A program made the position numbers and the translations under genes. From NCBI GenBank assembly GCA_913062815.1, contig CAJXWZ010000011.1:62001-126000 (forward strand): a DNA stretch of 64,000 nt, in the 5' to 3' direction. Within the stretch, counting starts at the first letter, position 1; each line of letters opens with the position of its first letter. This DNA is from an uncultured Colwellia sp. (GTDB lineage Bacteria > Pseudomonadota > Gammaproteobacteria > Enterobacterales > Alteromonadaceae). This document shows, in pieces, positions 9,066 through 18,317 of this stretch. The notes below the pieces were generated by a model. It made no database searches. It had not been told where the DNA came from and saw nothing but the letters and a program-made list of their open reading frames with translations.

Positions 9066-10283
9066 TTATTTAGCTATGTGCTGACATTCATTAATTCGCT
9101 TGTTAATAAATATTCTTTCATTTTGATTATTCGTTCTTTCAAATGCCAGCTGATAATATGCTAGAGAATTCTTGTACTGACTATCTTTAAAATAGAGCCC
9201 TGCCAGCGCGGTATAATAATGCCGATATTTTTCAAGCGGTTTTCCTAACGCTTTAACTTTTTTAATTGCCGTTAAACGGTCACCCGATTCTGCAAGCGCA
9301 ACGGCCGCATTTAATTGAATAATAGGATTATTATCTACCATGCCTAGTAATTGATAAAGGTGGTATATTTGTGACCAATCGGTGCTTGATTGCGCAACTG
9401 CATTGTTATGCAACGAAGCAATCGCTGCCTGAATAGCATAAGGAGTTCCTTTACCCTCTCGTAACGCTTTTTCGACTAAAATATTAGCTTCTTGAATATT
9501 GGTTTTCTTCCAAAGACTGCGATCTTGATCCTCAAGTAAAATCATTTGTCCGTTATTATCAACTCTTGCCGGAATACGAGCTTCTTGTTGTAATAATAAC
9601 GCAAGCAAGCCAATCACTTCAGGGTCATTCTTTATACATTGATGCAATAACCTAGCGAGCCTTATCGCTTCTTTACATAAATGTTGATCAATCAAGCCAC
9701 TCGCTTCGGTTGTTAAGTATCCTTCATTAAAGAGTAAGTATATTGTCTTTAGCACACCTGTTAATCTCTCTAACCACTGCTGAGGTTTAGGAGTTTCATA
9801 CTTGATATTATTGACACTGATTTTCGTTTTTGCTCGAGTTAAACGCTTCTCTACGGTTTTTGTGTTACTAACTAGCGCATTAGCAATCTGTACAAGGTTT
9901 AGTCCTAATACATGCTTTAACGATAACAGAATCTGAGTCTCTTGGTTAAGTGCAGGATGACAACAAGTAAAGATCAATCGAAGTAAATCATCGTTATAAC
10001 TCAACAACAGCGCATCTTCACTTAAATCAGGTAAAATAGTCACTTCGGGGATTGATTCAAATGGCTGCTGTTTTTGTTGCTTGCGATAGTCATCAATATA
10101 TTTATTTCTTGCAACTTTGACCAACCAAGCCACAGTATTATCCGGCTGTAATTCTGGCCATTTTAGCAATGCTTGCTCTACGGCAGATTGCAAATAATCT
10201 TCTGCAAGGTGAATCTCTTTAAAAATAACGATTAGCTTGGCTAACGCTTGCGGATAAGATGTTTGAATTAGCGCATTAATCAT
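9066..10283 (-). CDS. ECF42-type RNA polymerase sigma factor with C-terminal TPR-like extension
   Basis: About 405 residues, far longer than a simple ECF sigma factor. Region sigma2 spans about residues 5-75 (HLAEDYLQSAVEQALLKWP, then AWLVKVARNKYIDDYRK). Sigma4 spans about 105-165 (LSLKHVLGLNLVQIANALV, then TVEKRLTRAKTKI). A long DUF6596/TPR-like C-terminal region follows (LLFNEGYL, then helical repeats such as NAAVALAESGDRLTAIKKVK). This is the ECF42 group layout, in which the C-terminal domain replaces an anti-sigma factor. The start at 10283 (MINALIQ) is preferred because the upstream 25 codons add no family sequence and crowd the preceding gene. It is paired with a YciI/DGPF gene, as is usual for the group. 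Confidence 0.88.
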   Translation of the reverse strand: MINALIQTSYPQALAKLIVIFKEIHLAEDYLQSAVEQALLKWPELQPDNTVAWLVKVARNKYIDDYRKQQKQQPFESIPEVTILPDLSEDALLLSYNDDLLRLIFTCCHPALNQETQILLSLKHVLGLNLVQIANALVSNTKTVEKRLTRAKTKISVNNIKYETPKPQQWLERLTGVLKTIYLLFNEGYLTTEASGLIDQHLCKEAIRLARLLHQCIKNDPEVIGLLALLLQQEARIPARVDNNGQMILLEDQDRSLWKKTNIQEANILVEKALREGKGTPYAIQAAIASLHNNAVAQSSTDWSQIYHLYQLLGMVDNNPIIQLNAAVALAESGDRLTAIKKVKALGKPLEKYRHYYTALAGLYFKDSQYKNSLAYYQLAFERTNNQNERIFINKRINECQHIAK

Positions 10284-10398
10284 TAATAATTGTCGTTTAG
10301 TTTTATTTACAAAAATTAGGACAATTCGATCGCAACATATTCGTTGTCCTAATTTCACTAATAATAGAGACGGCTGAAACCTCCCTTTCCTTTATAGA

Positions 10399-10752
10399 TT
10401 AGTTATCAAACACCATTAATGGTCGTACTTCTATACTGCCAAAAGCAGCACTCGGTATTCCTTTAGCTTTTTCTATTGCTTCGTCCAGCGAATCGCACTC
10501 AAGTAAATAGAAACCACCAAGTTGCTCTTTAGTTTCAGCAAAGGGTCCGTCGGTAAGTAACGTTTTACCGTCCCTCACTCGAACAGTAGTCGCAGTATTC
10601 GTTGGCTGTAAAGCTTCTCCAGCAACAAAACTTCCTGTTTCTTTTATGCTTTGAGTATAGTCCATATAACCTTGAAAAATTTTACCGTTTTCTTCATCAC
10701 TATGAGTTGCCATGATAGTTTCGGCTTCATAAATTAAACATAAAAATTGCAT
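10399..10752 (-). CDS. YciI/DGPF-domain protein, partner of ECF42 sigma factor
   Basis: A 117-residue YCII-related (DGPF) protein. It carries TVRVRDGKTLLTDGPFAETKEQ, with the DGPF signature near residue 75, and a C-terminal SIEVRPLMVF strand. The ATG at 10752 is preceded by GAGG eight bases upstream. In many bacteria one or several DGPF genes are the main targets and neighbours of ECF42 sigma factors. The role is unproven; the fold resembles ferredoxin-like dimeric enzymes, and a conserved His/Asp pair has been proposed as catalytic in the family. It would be transcribed together with, and ahead of, the sigma factor. Confidence 0.88.
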   Translation of the reverse strand: MQFLCLIYEAETIMATHSDEENGKIFQGYMDYTQSIKETGSFVAGEALQPTNTATTVRVRDGKTLLTDGPFAETKEQLGGFYLLECDSLDEAIEKAKGIPSAAFGSIEVRPLMVFDN

Positions 10753-10960
10753 TAAATAATCCTCTATAGATGTGTGTTTTAACAGTTAGCATCAATTTAG
10801 CTAATAAAAATAACACCATAATTAAATGGCATTAGTTAATAGACGAATAACATTAAACAAAACCGACATTAACATATAAATATATTTCACAAAAAGTTTA
10901 CCCAGCGTGAAAAACAGCTAAATTTAACTTATAAATTATCTTGAAACACCTTAGGCAAAC

Positions 10961-11057
10961 GACAACATCGCTGTTATTACCTTTCCGATGCTTTCATTTA
11001 AGCAGATAAATTAGTGATTTTCAGAGACCATATTTATGGTTTGTATACTTTAGGACA
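10961..11057 (-). repeat. Dispersed fdx-3'-end-like repeat, copy 1 (hairpin partly decayed)
   Basis: On the minus strand this reads CCTAAAGTATACAAACC, then codons for TINMVSENH and a TAA stop (11040-11011), about 28 bases of spacer, and a half-decayed GGTAATAACAGCGATGTTGT hairpin (10961-10982). It lies 55-150 bases downstream of the mbnP-like gene and would act as its terminator. The rest of the 357-base gap between 10753 and 11110 holds nothing else that I recognise. Confidence 0.75.
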
Positions 11058-11110
11058 AAACGCTTAATCTGCTATAAGCGTAATTTAGCGCTCCGTTAGC
11101 ATAAGTTTGA

Positions 11111-11830
11111 CTACATAAGAGAAATAAAGTGCTGAAAACCTTTAGCTATTTTGGCTACATCTTCAGGGTCAAACTTTACCTTTGGAATTTCATTCATATC
11201 AATAGGCTCTGCTTGGTCAAATAATGCCAAAATATCAACTTTTAGCTTAATTATACCGTCATTTGAAACTATGGTTGAGTTTAGAGGAAATTTAAGCCGA
11301 GTATAACTTTCGTTAAATCCTATATGGTAAACCAACGGCTGTTGTTTCATTTGGCTATACAAGCTCCCTTCAAGAAGCAAGAATTTATAGCCTACTTGCC
11401 AATTCCACGCCATGCGGTTATTTGGGTCAAGATCTCCTGCGATCACTATAGTCCCATTAGCCGTGCTATCAATGCCAATACTAAAAACCAATTGTTGAAA
11501 ATCACTAACTGAAATTTCTGAGATGACAATTTCATAATAAGCTTTGCCAACATCAAACCTCGCTAGGTGATAACTTTCTAGCTCTGTATAGTTATTTCGC
11601 TTACTTCTCAACACAAGGTTGCTAATGAAAAACTGAAAATCTCTGATAGTAAAGACCCCCTCCCCTCCCGGATTATGGTATTTTTCATTATTTAACACTA
11701 ACGGCTGGCTCCCTAAAAAAGGATAGAATCGTAAAGTAAGTTGTTTAGGTACCGTGTTGTGCCAAACAATAGCGACACTTATCAATAATAATACGCTAAT
11801 CAAACCAACTATTTTAAATGGTTTAATCAT
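11111..11830 (-). CDS. MbnP-family periplasmic copper-binding protein
   Basis: A 239-residue protein with an N-terminal membrane or signal segment (residues 7-25) and an MbnP-type beta domain. It starts LTLRFYPFLGSQPLVLN, continues FTIRDFQFFISNLVL, and carries the characteristic NRMAWNWQVGYKFLLLEG near residue 141 and YHIGFNESY near residue 172. In characterised MbnP, the partner MbnH oxidises a Trp to kynurenine to complete a Cu(I) site; candidate Trp residues here lie in MAWNWQVGY. The start overlaps the MbnH-like gene by 8 bases, so the two are translated together. Function in copper handling is inferred from the family. Confidence 0.82.
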   Translation of the reverse strand: MIKPFKIVGLISVLLLISVAIVWHNTVPKQLTLRFYPFLGSQPLVLNNEKYHNPGGEGVFTIRDFQFFISNLVLRSKRNNYTELESYHLARFDVGKAYYEIVISEISVSDFQQLVFSIGIDSTANGTIVIAGDLDPNNRMAWNWQVGYKFLLLEGSLYSQMKQQPLVYHIGFNESYTRLKFPLNSTIVSNDGIIKLKVDILALFDQAEPIDMNEIPKVKFDPEDVAKIAKGFQHFISLM

Positions 11831-12959
11831 TCGGTTCTCCCGTTTTAAAAGGATCAGAGAAAGCTTTATTAGTTAAAAACGATTCATCCGTTAAGGTGTG
11901 TAAAAATGAAATAATAGCCACAACTTCATGTGGAGCCAAATTTAAACTAATGTGCTGACTTTGTGAATCAGCTAAATTATCCGCTTCAATTATTAACGGG
12001 CTAAGTGTTTTACTTCTTTTGATGCCACTATTGTAATGCGCTAATACCTCTTCTAGCGTTTTGAACCTGCCATCATGCATGTAGGGTGCTGTAACAGCGA
12101 TATTACGTAATGTAGGGGCTTTAAATAAACCACGATGCGCCTCAAGTTTTGTTACCCCAAATAAACCTTCAGCTAAGTTTTCATCATCATCTAAACCATT
12201 ATTTGAAAAGCCATCAAAAAATGATGAAAAACCACTGGTAAGGAACTGACTATGACAATCAATACAGTTTCCCCCCCTTAGTGAGACTTTTGTATCAGGG
12301 TGCGCCATAAATAATTTCCGGCCAAACTCTTCCTGCGGTGATAGTGATATTTCTCCACGTAAAAATTGATCATAAGGTGAATTTGATGAAATCAAGGTAC
12401 GTTGAAAATTGGCTAATGCTTTAGCAATGCTTACAGCGTTAAGTTCACCATACGCTTGCTCAAAAAGTGTTTGGTATGCTTTAATTTCACTAAGTTCTTC
12501 AGTCAAATCATCAAGGTTACTACCCATTTCATCAACATGTTCAATTGGCTGTAGTGCTTGGTTTTCTAAAGAATTAGCACGTCCGTCCCAGAAAAAGTGT
12601 TTTGGCCCCCACATCAAGTTAACTAAACTCATGGAATTAAAAGATAGCGGCTTTCCGGATACTCCTACAGAAAGAGCAAGACCATCGGTAAAAGCTAGAG
12701 ATTGCTTATGGCAGTTTGCACAGGCAACCTTATTATTTTTTGATAGTATAGGATCATAAAATAAACGACGACCTAGCTTAACCGACTCTACGGTCAACGG
12801 ATTATCTTTAGGTATCTGAAAACGGCCAAAAACAAAAGGCGTAGTAAATTCAACTAACTGAGTATCACCTTGCTTGTTGGTTGAAAATACAAAAATACTA
12901 ACAACAATTATTACCGTACATGAAAGCGACACAGCGGCCAAAAATTTAACTTTAAACAT
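11823..12959 (-). CDS. Di-heme cytochrome c peroxidase/MauG-family protein (MbnH-like)
   Basis: A 378-residue periplasmic c-type cytochrome with a signal anchor (residues 7-26) and two heme-attachment motifs, CANCHKQ near residue 80 and CIDCHSQ near 237. Between and after them are the family segments FFWDGRANSLENQALQPI and APTLRNIAVTAPYMHDGRF. This is the CcpA/MauG fold. The 8-base overlap with an MbnP gene makes it the likely MbnH partner, which carries out oxidative modification of MbnP instead of simple peroxide scavenging. Cytochrome maturation genes are not in the window. It is preceded by only 5 bases after the propeller lipoprotein gene. Confidence 0.87.
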   Translation of the reverse strand: MFKVKFLAAVSLSCTVIIVVSIFVFSTNKQGDTQLVEFTTPFVFGRFQIPKDNPLTVESVKLGRRLFYDPILSKNNKVACANCHKQSLAFTDGLALSVGVSGKPLSFNSMSLVNLMWGPKHFFWDGRANSLENQALQPIEHVDEMGSNLDDLTEELSEIKAYQTLFEQAYGELNAVSIAKALANFQRTLISSNSPYDQFLRGEISLSPQEEFGRKLFMAHPDTKVSLRGGNCIDCHSQFLTSGFSSFFDGFSNNGLDDDENLAEGLFGVTKLEAHRGLFKAPTLRNIAVTAPYMHDGRFKTLEEVLAHYNSGIKRSKTLSPLIIEADNLADSQSQHISLNLAPHEVVAIISFLHTLTDESFLTNKAFSDPFKTGEPND

Positions 12960-12964
12960 CTTAG

Positions 12965-14305
12965 CTAATGATGATGCGTGAATCCTGAGCCAAATAGTGC
13001 TTCAATATTATCAATACCTTTCTGGTATTTATCTTTAAAATTAATCATTCCTAATCGCTCACCTGTAGTTAAGTCATGAACAGTAAGGGAGTGATCATTT
13101 ACCTTTGCGATAAAATCAACATCTGTTGGATCATTATCTTTAGCATCACCTAAATTTAATAAGTTATTTTGTACGGCAATAAGCTTGCGACCCGATGCCG
13201 ATGAATAGAAAATCATATGATGGGCACCTAACTCTGTTTTAATGTCTTCACCTGAAGGCACTAGGTCTGGTAGCGACTTCAAGTCATACCTTTTAACAAG
13301 GCCAGGGATAGCATGACTAATAAACAACTCGGTATCATTACCATAAAATTCTAACGGCACCCCTGTTCCTGCTGTTGCACCATCATATAGCTTTTCTGGC
13401 TCGGCAAAAACTTTGCTTTTTGCGTCATAGGGAATTTTCCAAGTTTCGAAACCAAACATAGTATTAACCAAAACAGCAGGCTCTACCCCTTCAACAATAC
13501 TGGGGCGAACAAATAGCACCTCAACTGGCGATGATGGAAAACCTACTGGTTTAGCATCTTCTGTAACTATATTTTCTATCGGTTCAAAGCTATTCAAATC
13601 AATCACAGTGACAACGTTTCCAATACCATCAGCCAAATTAGGGTGAACGGTCGAAGTAACGACCATGCGGTCTTCATAGGCAGAAATCCCATGCGGATAC
13701 ATTATATAAGGTTTTCCTTCGCCTACTTGGCTTTTTCTCGCTTCAATAATTTTAAGCACTTTGTTAGTTTGAGGATCAAAGACACCGACTGAACCAGCAT
13801 CAACTTGCGATAGATCAGTTCCCCCCATAAAAGTTACAAACATATGTAGTTTGCCATTAACACTGTGCCACATAATGTCTTCACCAACACTTTGCCCTTG
13901 TGTATCCAAGCACTCAACTTTAGTAATAACTGGCTCAGCTTGTGCGTTCCTCACCAAATCAATTTCAGCTAAACTACACTCAGATCCCAACCCTGTTGCG
14001 TATAATCGTCCATTAGGGCTGTAATATAAATGGTGTAAAGGGGCATCAAATTTTGGTAGTGGGTAGTCATACAATATATTGCCAAAATTAGCTGATTCAG
14101 GATCCATTTCAATAATCGCGATGCTATCTTTGGTGCCTAAAGTAGGTAAGCCTGATAGTAAAACTATTGCTTGGCTTTCCTCTATGTTCTTTTCGGTATC
14201 AATGGGAGAAACTGTCGAGGTTGCAGACGTACTTTCTTTTACATCAGTACAGCCTAGCTGTATTAGTATAGTCCCAACAAGTAAAATCAGCGTGACTTTA
14301 TTCAT
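12965..14305 (-). CDS. Beta-propeller lipoprotein, first gene of the MbnP/MbnH unit
   Basis: A 446-residue secreted protein. The signal peptide ends at a lipobox, IQLGCTD (Cys19). The rest has the repeating strands of a WD40/YncE-like propeller: HHLYYSPNGRLYATGLGSE, VGVFDPQTNKVLKIIEAR, MYPHGISAYEDRMVVTS, VTVIDLNSFEPIENIV, GAHHMIFYSS and LTVHDLTTGERLGMI. Several His pairs recur (APLHHLYY, LGAHHM) and the protein ends in HHH, suggesting bound metal. It resembles selenium-binding protein/methanethiol oxidase propellers only loosely. It leads a tight operon with MbnH and MbnP genes, so it is probably a third envelope component. Function unknown. Confidence 0.75.
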   Translation of the reverse strand: MNKVTLILLVGTILIQLGCTDVKESTSATSTVSPIDTEKNIEESQAIVLLSGLPTLGTKDSIAIIEMDPESANFGNILYDYPLPKFDAPLHHLYYSPNGRLYATGLGSECSLAEIDLVRNAQAEPVITKVECLDTQGQSVGEDIMWHSVNGKLHMFVTFMGGTDLSQVDAGSVGVFDPQTNKVLKIIEARKSQVGEGKPYIMYPHGISAYEDRMVVTSTVHPNLADGIGNVVTVIDLNSFEPIENIVTEDAKPVGFPSSPVEVLFVRPSIVEGVEPAVLVNTMFGFETWKIPYDAKSKVFAEPEKLYDGATAGTGVPLEFYGNDTELFISHAIPGLVKRYDLKSLPDLVPSGEDIKTELGAHHMIFYSSASGRKLIAVQNNLLNLGDAKDNDPTDVDFIAKVNDHSLTVHDLTTGERLGMINFKDKYQKGIDNIEALFGSGFTHHH

Positions 14306-14671
14306 ATATACACCTTATTATGTTATTGTTTTTCCTGAACAAACCAAGAAAGTTTTTATTCTTTTTTATAAGCGTAACTAAAGTCGACAACATACTACTG
14401 ACATGTATCATAGCTATCAAATAGCTTAGTTTAGAAGATCTAAAATGTACATTAATGGTGTCTTTGACATGATAATTGATAAAACTCAACTTTGAATATT
14501 TTGAGATATTTATTACTACGCATAAAACAGCTGTTCATATTTCATTTTCTTAATAAACTACTCCTTCATTGCTAGCGGAACCTTAATCTAATGATATCCT
14601 TAGTTTTATTAACAGAAACTAAAGGAAATTTATGCTGCATTTTTAATTTTTCATTTAGACAATATGCTTGA
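14306..14671. other. Intergenic region upstream of the propeller-MbnH-MbnP operon
   Basis: No gene is supported here; the short frames are AT-rich and lack family features. The part next to 14305 should hold the promoter of the leftward MbnP/MbnH operon, but I cannot fix its elements. Confidence 0.6.
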
Positions 14672-14752
14672 TCAAAAAAGGGTAATAACAGTGAAGTCAT
14701 TACCCTTTAAATTACCCCAAAGTGAACATACGATGATATGTTAACTTTAGGA
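14672..14752 (-). repeat. Dispersed fdx-3'-end-like repeat, shortened copy 2 with intact terminator hairpin
   Basis: The hairpin AAAGGGTAATGAC/GTTATTACCCTTT spans 14676-14708 and ends in six T on the minus strand. The core is shortened: CCTAAAGTTAACATA and a CATCGTATG remnant at 14752-14730, without the SENH-stop part. It lies 64 bases downstream of the MYG1 stop and probably terminates that gene. Confidence 0.65.
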
Positions 14753-14815
14753 AAAATAGCTTATTTCAGTTTATTTCAATTCGAATATATTGCTTTATTT
14801 TTGATGACACTGTCA

Positions 14816-15685
14816 TTATGCTTGCAATGCTAGCGATGCCATTTTCATAATACTATCAAATGATGCTGCACCGGCAATGAATAAACCATTATGACAAAAC
14901 ATTGCATCGTCAATATTTGTCACTTTATTAAGTGCTTCATCTGATAACCCCGCCCATTGTTGAGGCAGTGGTTTTCGATCTTCAAATGAACCTATCTCAG
15001 CAGGTACGGTATGGATGATCCATTTTCCCGACAGCGATGGGTAAATAATAAATAAAGCGTCTGCAGATAAGGCGTGAACTGTTTCTTTCCACGGGGTATA
15101 TTTTTCTAATACGATAACTCTTGGATCTTCGGCATTTTCAACCGCTTTAGCCACAATTGCTTTTGCACTAATTTCACCTTCAGCAGCGGCGATAAATCGC
15201 GCCAAAATATGCGATGCAAATTCTACCGCTTCATCAAAACAGGAGTCAAAATGGCTATCTTCTTGCCAAGTAGGGTTGAACATTGCAATAGTCTGGCTAA
15301 GACTAACACCGTTATAAACCCCTTCGACATGACCACAATCGACACCATCAATTATTGAGACTAGAGCGACATCAACCGCATCGGCTATGGCTTGATCACA
15401 TTGGCATATTTCTAGGCCATATTTTTGCCAAATCAAACCAAATGAAGAATAAGGAATACCATTTTCTCGCTTACCTGCTCCACCACGTTGATGATGATCA
15501 AAACGACCAGCATTTGGATCATATTCGCCACCTACGTCAATGACAATGTCAGCCTTGTTAATGATATCTGAGTCACGTGTACGTATGAGTTTAAAAGAAG
15601 GGATAATATGCTTAAGTGCGGCGACACTAAAAACATCATCCGCATGAAAATTACCGTTGTGAGTTACTATTAATTTATCATTCAT
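14816..15685 (-). CDS. MYG1-family protein (DHH-like exonuclease fold)
   Basis: A 289-residue protein of the MYG1/UPF0160 family. The N-terminus has the DHH-type metal-binding motifs THNGNFHADDVFSVAAL (residues 8-24), ADIVIDVGGEYD and GRFDHHQRGG near residue 62. The C-terminal half has the family's GLSDEALNKV and DAMFCHNGLFIAGAASFDS segments. Eukaryotic MYG1 is a 3'-5' RNA exonuclease; the bacterial role is not established. Length matches the family. A broken copy of the last 30 codons of a paralogue is present at 27228-27320. Confidence 0.88.
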   Translation of the reverse strand: MNDKLIVTHNGNFHADDVFSVAALKHIIPSFKLIRTRDSDIINKADIVIDVGGEYDPNAGRFDHHQRGGAGKRENGIPYSSFGLIWQKYGLEICQCDQAIADAVDVALVSIIDGVDCGHVEGVYNGVSLSQTIAMFNPTWQEDSHFDSCFDEAVEFASHILARFIAAAEGEISAKAIVAKAVENAEDPRVIVLEKYTPWKETVHALSADALFIIYPSLSGKWIIHTVPAEIGSFEDRKPLPQQWAGLSDEALNKVTNIDDAMFCHNGLFIAGAASFDSIMKMASLALQA

Positions 15686-15894
15686 TTGAATAGTGCCATC
15701 TTATAAAGAGGTTATAACCGTCAATGATTACTTGAATTTAAGACAGTCAATGTGTTGGAAATATGCGCAAAGCAAACTGTATCGCGGATTCTATACAAAG
15801 ACTGCCAATAAACACAGCTAATTTTGATACCAACAACGTTAAACAGCGTATCTCTATGAATACGATAAAGAATCAATAATGACTAAAGTAAAAA

Positions 15895-17358
15895 CTAACC
15901 GCTATATTTTTCCAAAACAAGCGATAGTTGGCCAGCCGTAGTCGCAGTGTGCGAATTTCCTGCCAACGTATCTTTTACCTGCTGTGCACTGTGCTTAGAA
16001 ATATCACGAATAACGCGTATATTTTCATTGATTGATTCTGCGGCCTGACTCTGTTGTTGGACAGCCGTAGATATCAGCGCATTCATATCAGAAATGTTTT
16101 TGACGTTATCAACGATTTTGTCGATATCACTCACTGCTTCATTAACCAATGAAACCCCCTGTTCTGCTTTGCTAACTCCTTGTCGCATAAACCCTGAAAC
16201 GTTTGTCGCCCCAGATTGCAGCTCTTCTATCATCGACTGAATTTCAACGGTCGCCTTTTGCGTTCGTTGTGCTAATTGTCTAACTTCATCGGCAACAACT
16301 GCAAAGCCTCTACCCTGTTCACCTGCCCTGGCAGCTTCTATCGCTGCATTTAAGGCAAGCAAATTAGTTTGCTCAGAAATCCCATTGATTACTGAGACTA
16401 CTGACCCTATTTTTTCAGAGTTAACCTCTAAATGCTGCACAGCCTGAGATGCATTATTAACCGTATCAGAGAGGTCTCGAATTGATTCAATGGTATTGCC
16501 TACATTAATTCGAGCTTTCTGTGCCTGCTCATTTGAATCACCCGCTAAAAAGTCTGCTTTTGTGGTATGTTCCACCACAATATGAATAGTGCTATTCATT
16601 TCATTCATCGCCGTGGCTACTAGGTCGATTTGATGGTTTTGATTGTCCACAGCGGTTAAGGCTTGTTGTGATTGATTGCCTATATCACGAGTTGTGTCAT
16701 TCAGTATGTTAGTGGACTTAGTGACAAGATCAATAAGCTCATTTAAATTACTTATCGTACTATCAATAGCGCAACCTAACTGGCCAAATTCATCGTCACC
16801 GGAAAAGCCAACTCGCCGACCCAATTTACCATCAGCGACAATTTTCATCACATCAATGATGTAGTCAATTAATGGTAAAATATTAGCACTAACACTGCTT
16901 GCCAAAATATATATGATAATGATAGAAACCAAGATATTAATGGCCGATGTAGTCAAAAACTCATCTTGACGCGTAGTAACTTCGCTTACCGTAGATAAGC
17001 TGACCACAACCGAGAGATTTGCCGATGGCGAATATTGACTTAGCTCCCCTGTACGTACTGTGTGTTGCCCTTTCTTTAATTGAACATCTACGTTTTCTAG
17101 AGTATTGATGTTAATTAAGGACGCAAGTTCAACAAAGGTTAATTTACCTTGCTTAGAACTTATCGCCAGCAGTTGGTAACTGCTGGTTAGCTGCTGTTCT
17201 AGCGTTAACTCATCTGCTTGCTGCGTAAAATCCCACACAGTAAATAGCTGTAAGCTAAGGGCAATAAAGGCGCCATAAAAAGCCAACAACATTTTCTGCT
17301 TCATTGATATGTTCATGAGCAAACGATCTCTAAAACTGATTTTTACTGTTTCGTCCAT
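15895..17358 (-). CDS. Methyl-accepting chemotaxis protein
   Basis: A 487-residue chemoreceptor. It has TM1 at about residues 23-45, a small periplasmic sensor of about 80 residues, TM2 at about 130-155, a HAMP region ([20 protein letters not shown]) and a cytoplasmic signalling domain. The latter contains the invariant hairpin [20 protein letters not shown] and [19 protein letters not shown]. The start at 17358 is chosen because GAGGGGG stands six bases before this ATG; the ATG 30 bases further upstream lacks such a site. It is a single gene with no che genes nearby. The short periplasmic domain gives no hint of the ligand. Confidence 0.92.
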   Translation of the reverse strand: MDETVKISFRDRLLMNISMKQKMLLAFYGAFIALSLQLFTVWDFTQQADELTLEQQLTSSYQLLAISSKQGKLTFVELASLININTLENVDVQLKKGQHTVRTGELSQYSPSANLSVVVSLSTVSEVTTRQDEFLTTSAINILVSIIIIYILASSVSANILPLIDYIIDVMKIVADGKLGRRVGFSGDDEFGQLGCAIDSTISNLNELIDLVTKSTNILNDTTRDIGNQSQQALTAVDNQNHQIDLVATAMNEMNSTIHIVVEHTTKADFLAGDSNEQAQKARINVGNTIESIRDLSDTVNNASQAVQHLEVNSEKIGSVVSVINGISEQTNLLALNAAIEAARAGEQGRGFAVVADEVRQLAQRTQKATVEIQSMIEELQSGATNVSGFMRQGVSKAEQGVSLVNEAVSDIDKIVDNVKNISDMNALISTAVQQQSQAAESINENIRVIRDISKHSAQQVKDTLAGNSHTATTAGQLSLVLEKYSG

Positions 17359-17525
17359 AACAACCCCCTCTATAACAAGTTGACACAAAAGTCAGCTTCA
17401 TGATTAATAAAAATTAACATACCGACTTTTATAGTGCAATCCTATTTGATTATTTATGTCTTTTGTCGTGTTAACCGAAACTGAAGGGATAAGCTTTTAG
17501 TCAATAACAATTAGGTACAATCACC

Positions 17526-17799
17526 TCAGATACTCCCATTTAGCCTTTCAACATATGCATTGTCTAAAGGAGTGCCGAAGGCCGTCATTATATCTTCAAT
17601 TCCCAGTGTGCCAATTCGTTGTCGAAGCGTTTTTCCAGTAATATTTTTTGCGGGTCGGAGTATACATCTTGGTGCTGTTTCTCAAGGGACAGGTTCAATA
17701 ATTTGCTGAGCAGTTTTGTGCTATTTGATTAGCTGTTACATAGAAATGAACAATCTGACGCCGAGCGTGACTAAGAATGATAAATACGTGCAAATATTC
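17526..17799 (-). pseudogene. Remnant of an insertion-sequence DDE (rve) transposase/integrase
   Basis: Frames on the minus strand give LHVFIILSHARRQIVHFYVT (from 17799), then after a stop and frame change RCILRPAKNITGKTLRQR, LGIEDIMTAFGTPLDNAYVE and RLNGSI before a stop at 17526. These match the integrase core of a widespread DDE transposase family (usually ...RRRIVHFNVT... RYLIRDRD ... NAYVERLNGS...). The first Asp-containing motif has decayed to RCILRPAK, and stops and frameshifts interrupt the gene, so it is inactive. No intact terminal repeats were found. Confidence 0.8.
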
Positions 17800-18158
17800 T
17801 CGAGGGACAAGTCAAATAATGCTTGTAACGGTGACATCAAGCCGACATCCTGACAATTGGACGCAAGCCATTAGTTTACAGACCTACTATGCCCTTATTC
17901 TTTTCATTCATAAAAAATAACAAGCGCTGCTCTGTTAGCCCACAGCAACATTATCCTTATTTTTCTGAATTTTATTTCCCCCAACTAAACTCCTGCGACT
18001 TGTTGAACAGCTTTACATTTTATGTTATCTCTCAACCGACTAAGATCAACTCACAACCACACAGCAGACCTCTAGAAATCACCGAAGTTTCAATTCATAG
18101 CTTCCACAATGCGCAAAATCGAGACATAAGTAATTATCGCTTGGGCACTATGTCCGAT
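17800..18158. other. Gene-poor flank of the decayed insertion sequence
   Basis: A rightward frame from 17889 to 18245 is open but has no family features and runs into the dispersed repeat, so I do not call it. The sequence near 17795-17828 resembles that at 17678-17711 (CTCGAGGGACAAGTCAAATA against CTCAAGGGACAGGTTCAATA), perhaps a small duplication linked to the decay of the element. Confidence 0.5.
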
Positions 18159-18265
18159 CAAAAAAGGGTAATAACATTACTGTTATTACCCTTTTATATA
18201 ATTCTTTTGAACGAATCAGTTAGTGATTTTCAGAAACCATATTAATAGTATGCTCTTTTTAGCAC
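18159..18265 (-). repeat. Dispersed fdx-3'-end-like repeat, copy 3 with intact terminator
   Basis: On the minus strand the core encodes TINMVSENH and TAA (18249-18220), then 24 bases of spacer, then a near-perfect hairpin AAAAGGGTAATAACA/TGTTATTACCCTTTTTT (18160-18196). It lies 52 bases downstream of the hydrolase-OsmC gene and is the probable terminator of the long leftward bufferin operon. Confidence 0.8.
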
Positions 18266-18317
18266 AATATTTAAGAACAACATGAACACAAAGTTAAATA
18301 TTCAAAATAGTAGAGAG

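Noticed and set aside
11495..11515. TTGTTGAAAATCACTAACTG inside the mbnP gene, resembling the repeat core
   Set aside because: Only a short match (GAAAATCACTAA) within coding sequence, without the flanking core or hairpin; coincidence is likely.
14298..14489. Leftward open frame upstream of the propeller lipoprotein
   Set aside because: AT-rich, overlaps the lipoprotein start, no recognisable domain; better seen as the promoter region.
17889..18245. Rightward open frame of 118 codons
   Set aside because: No family features, unusual composition, and the end runs through the dispersed repeat and its terminator hairpin.
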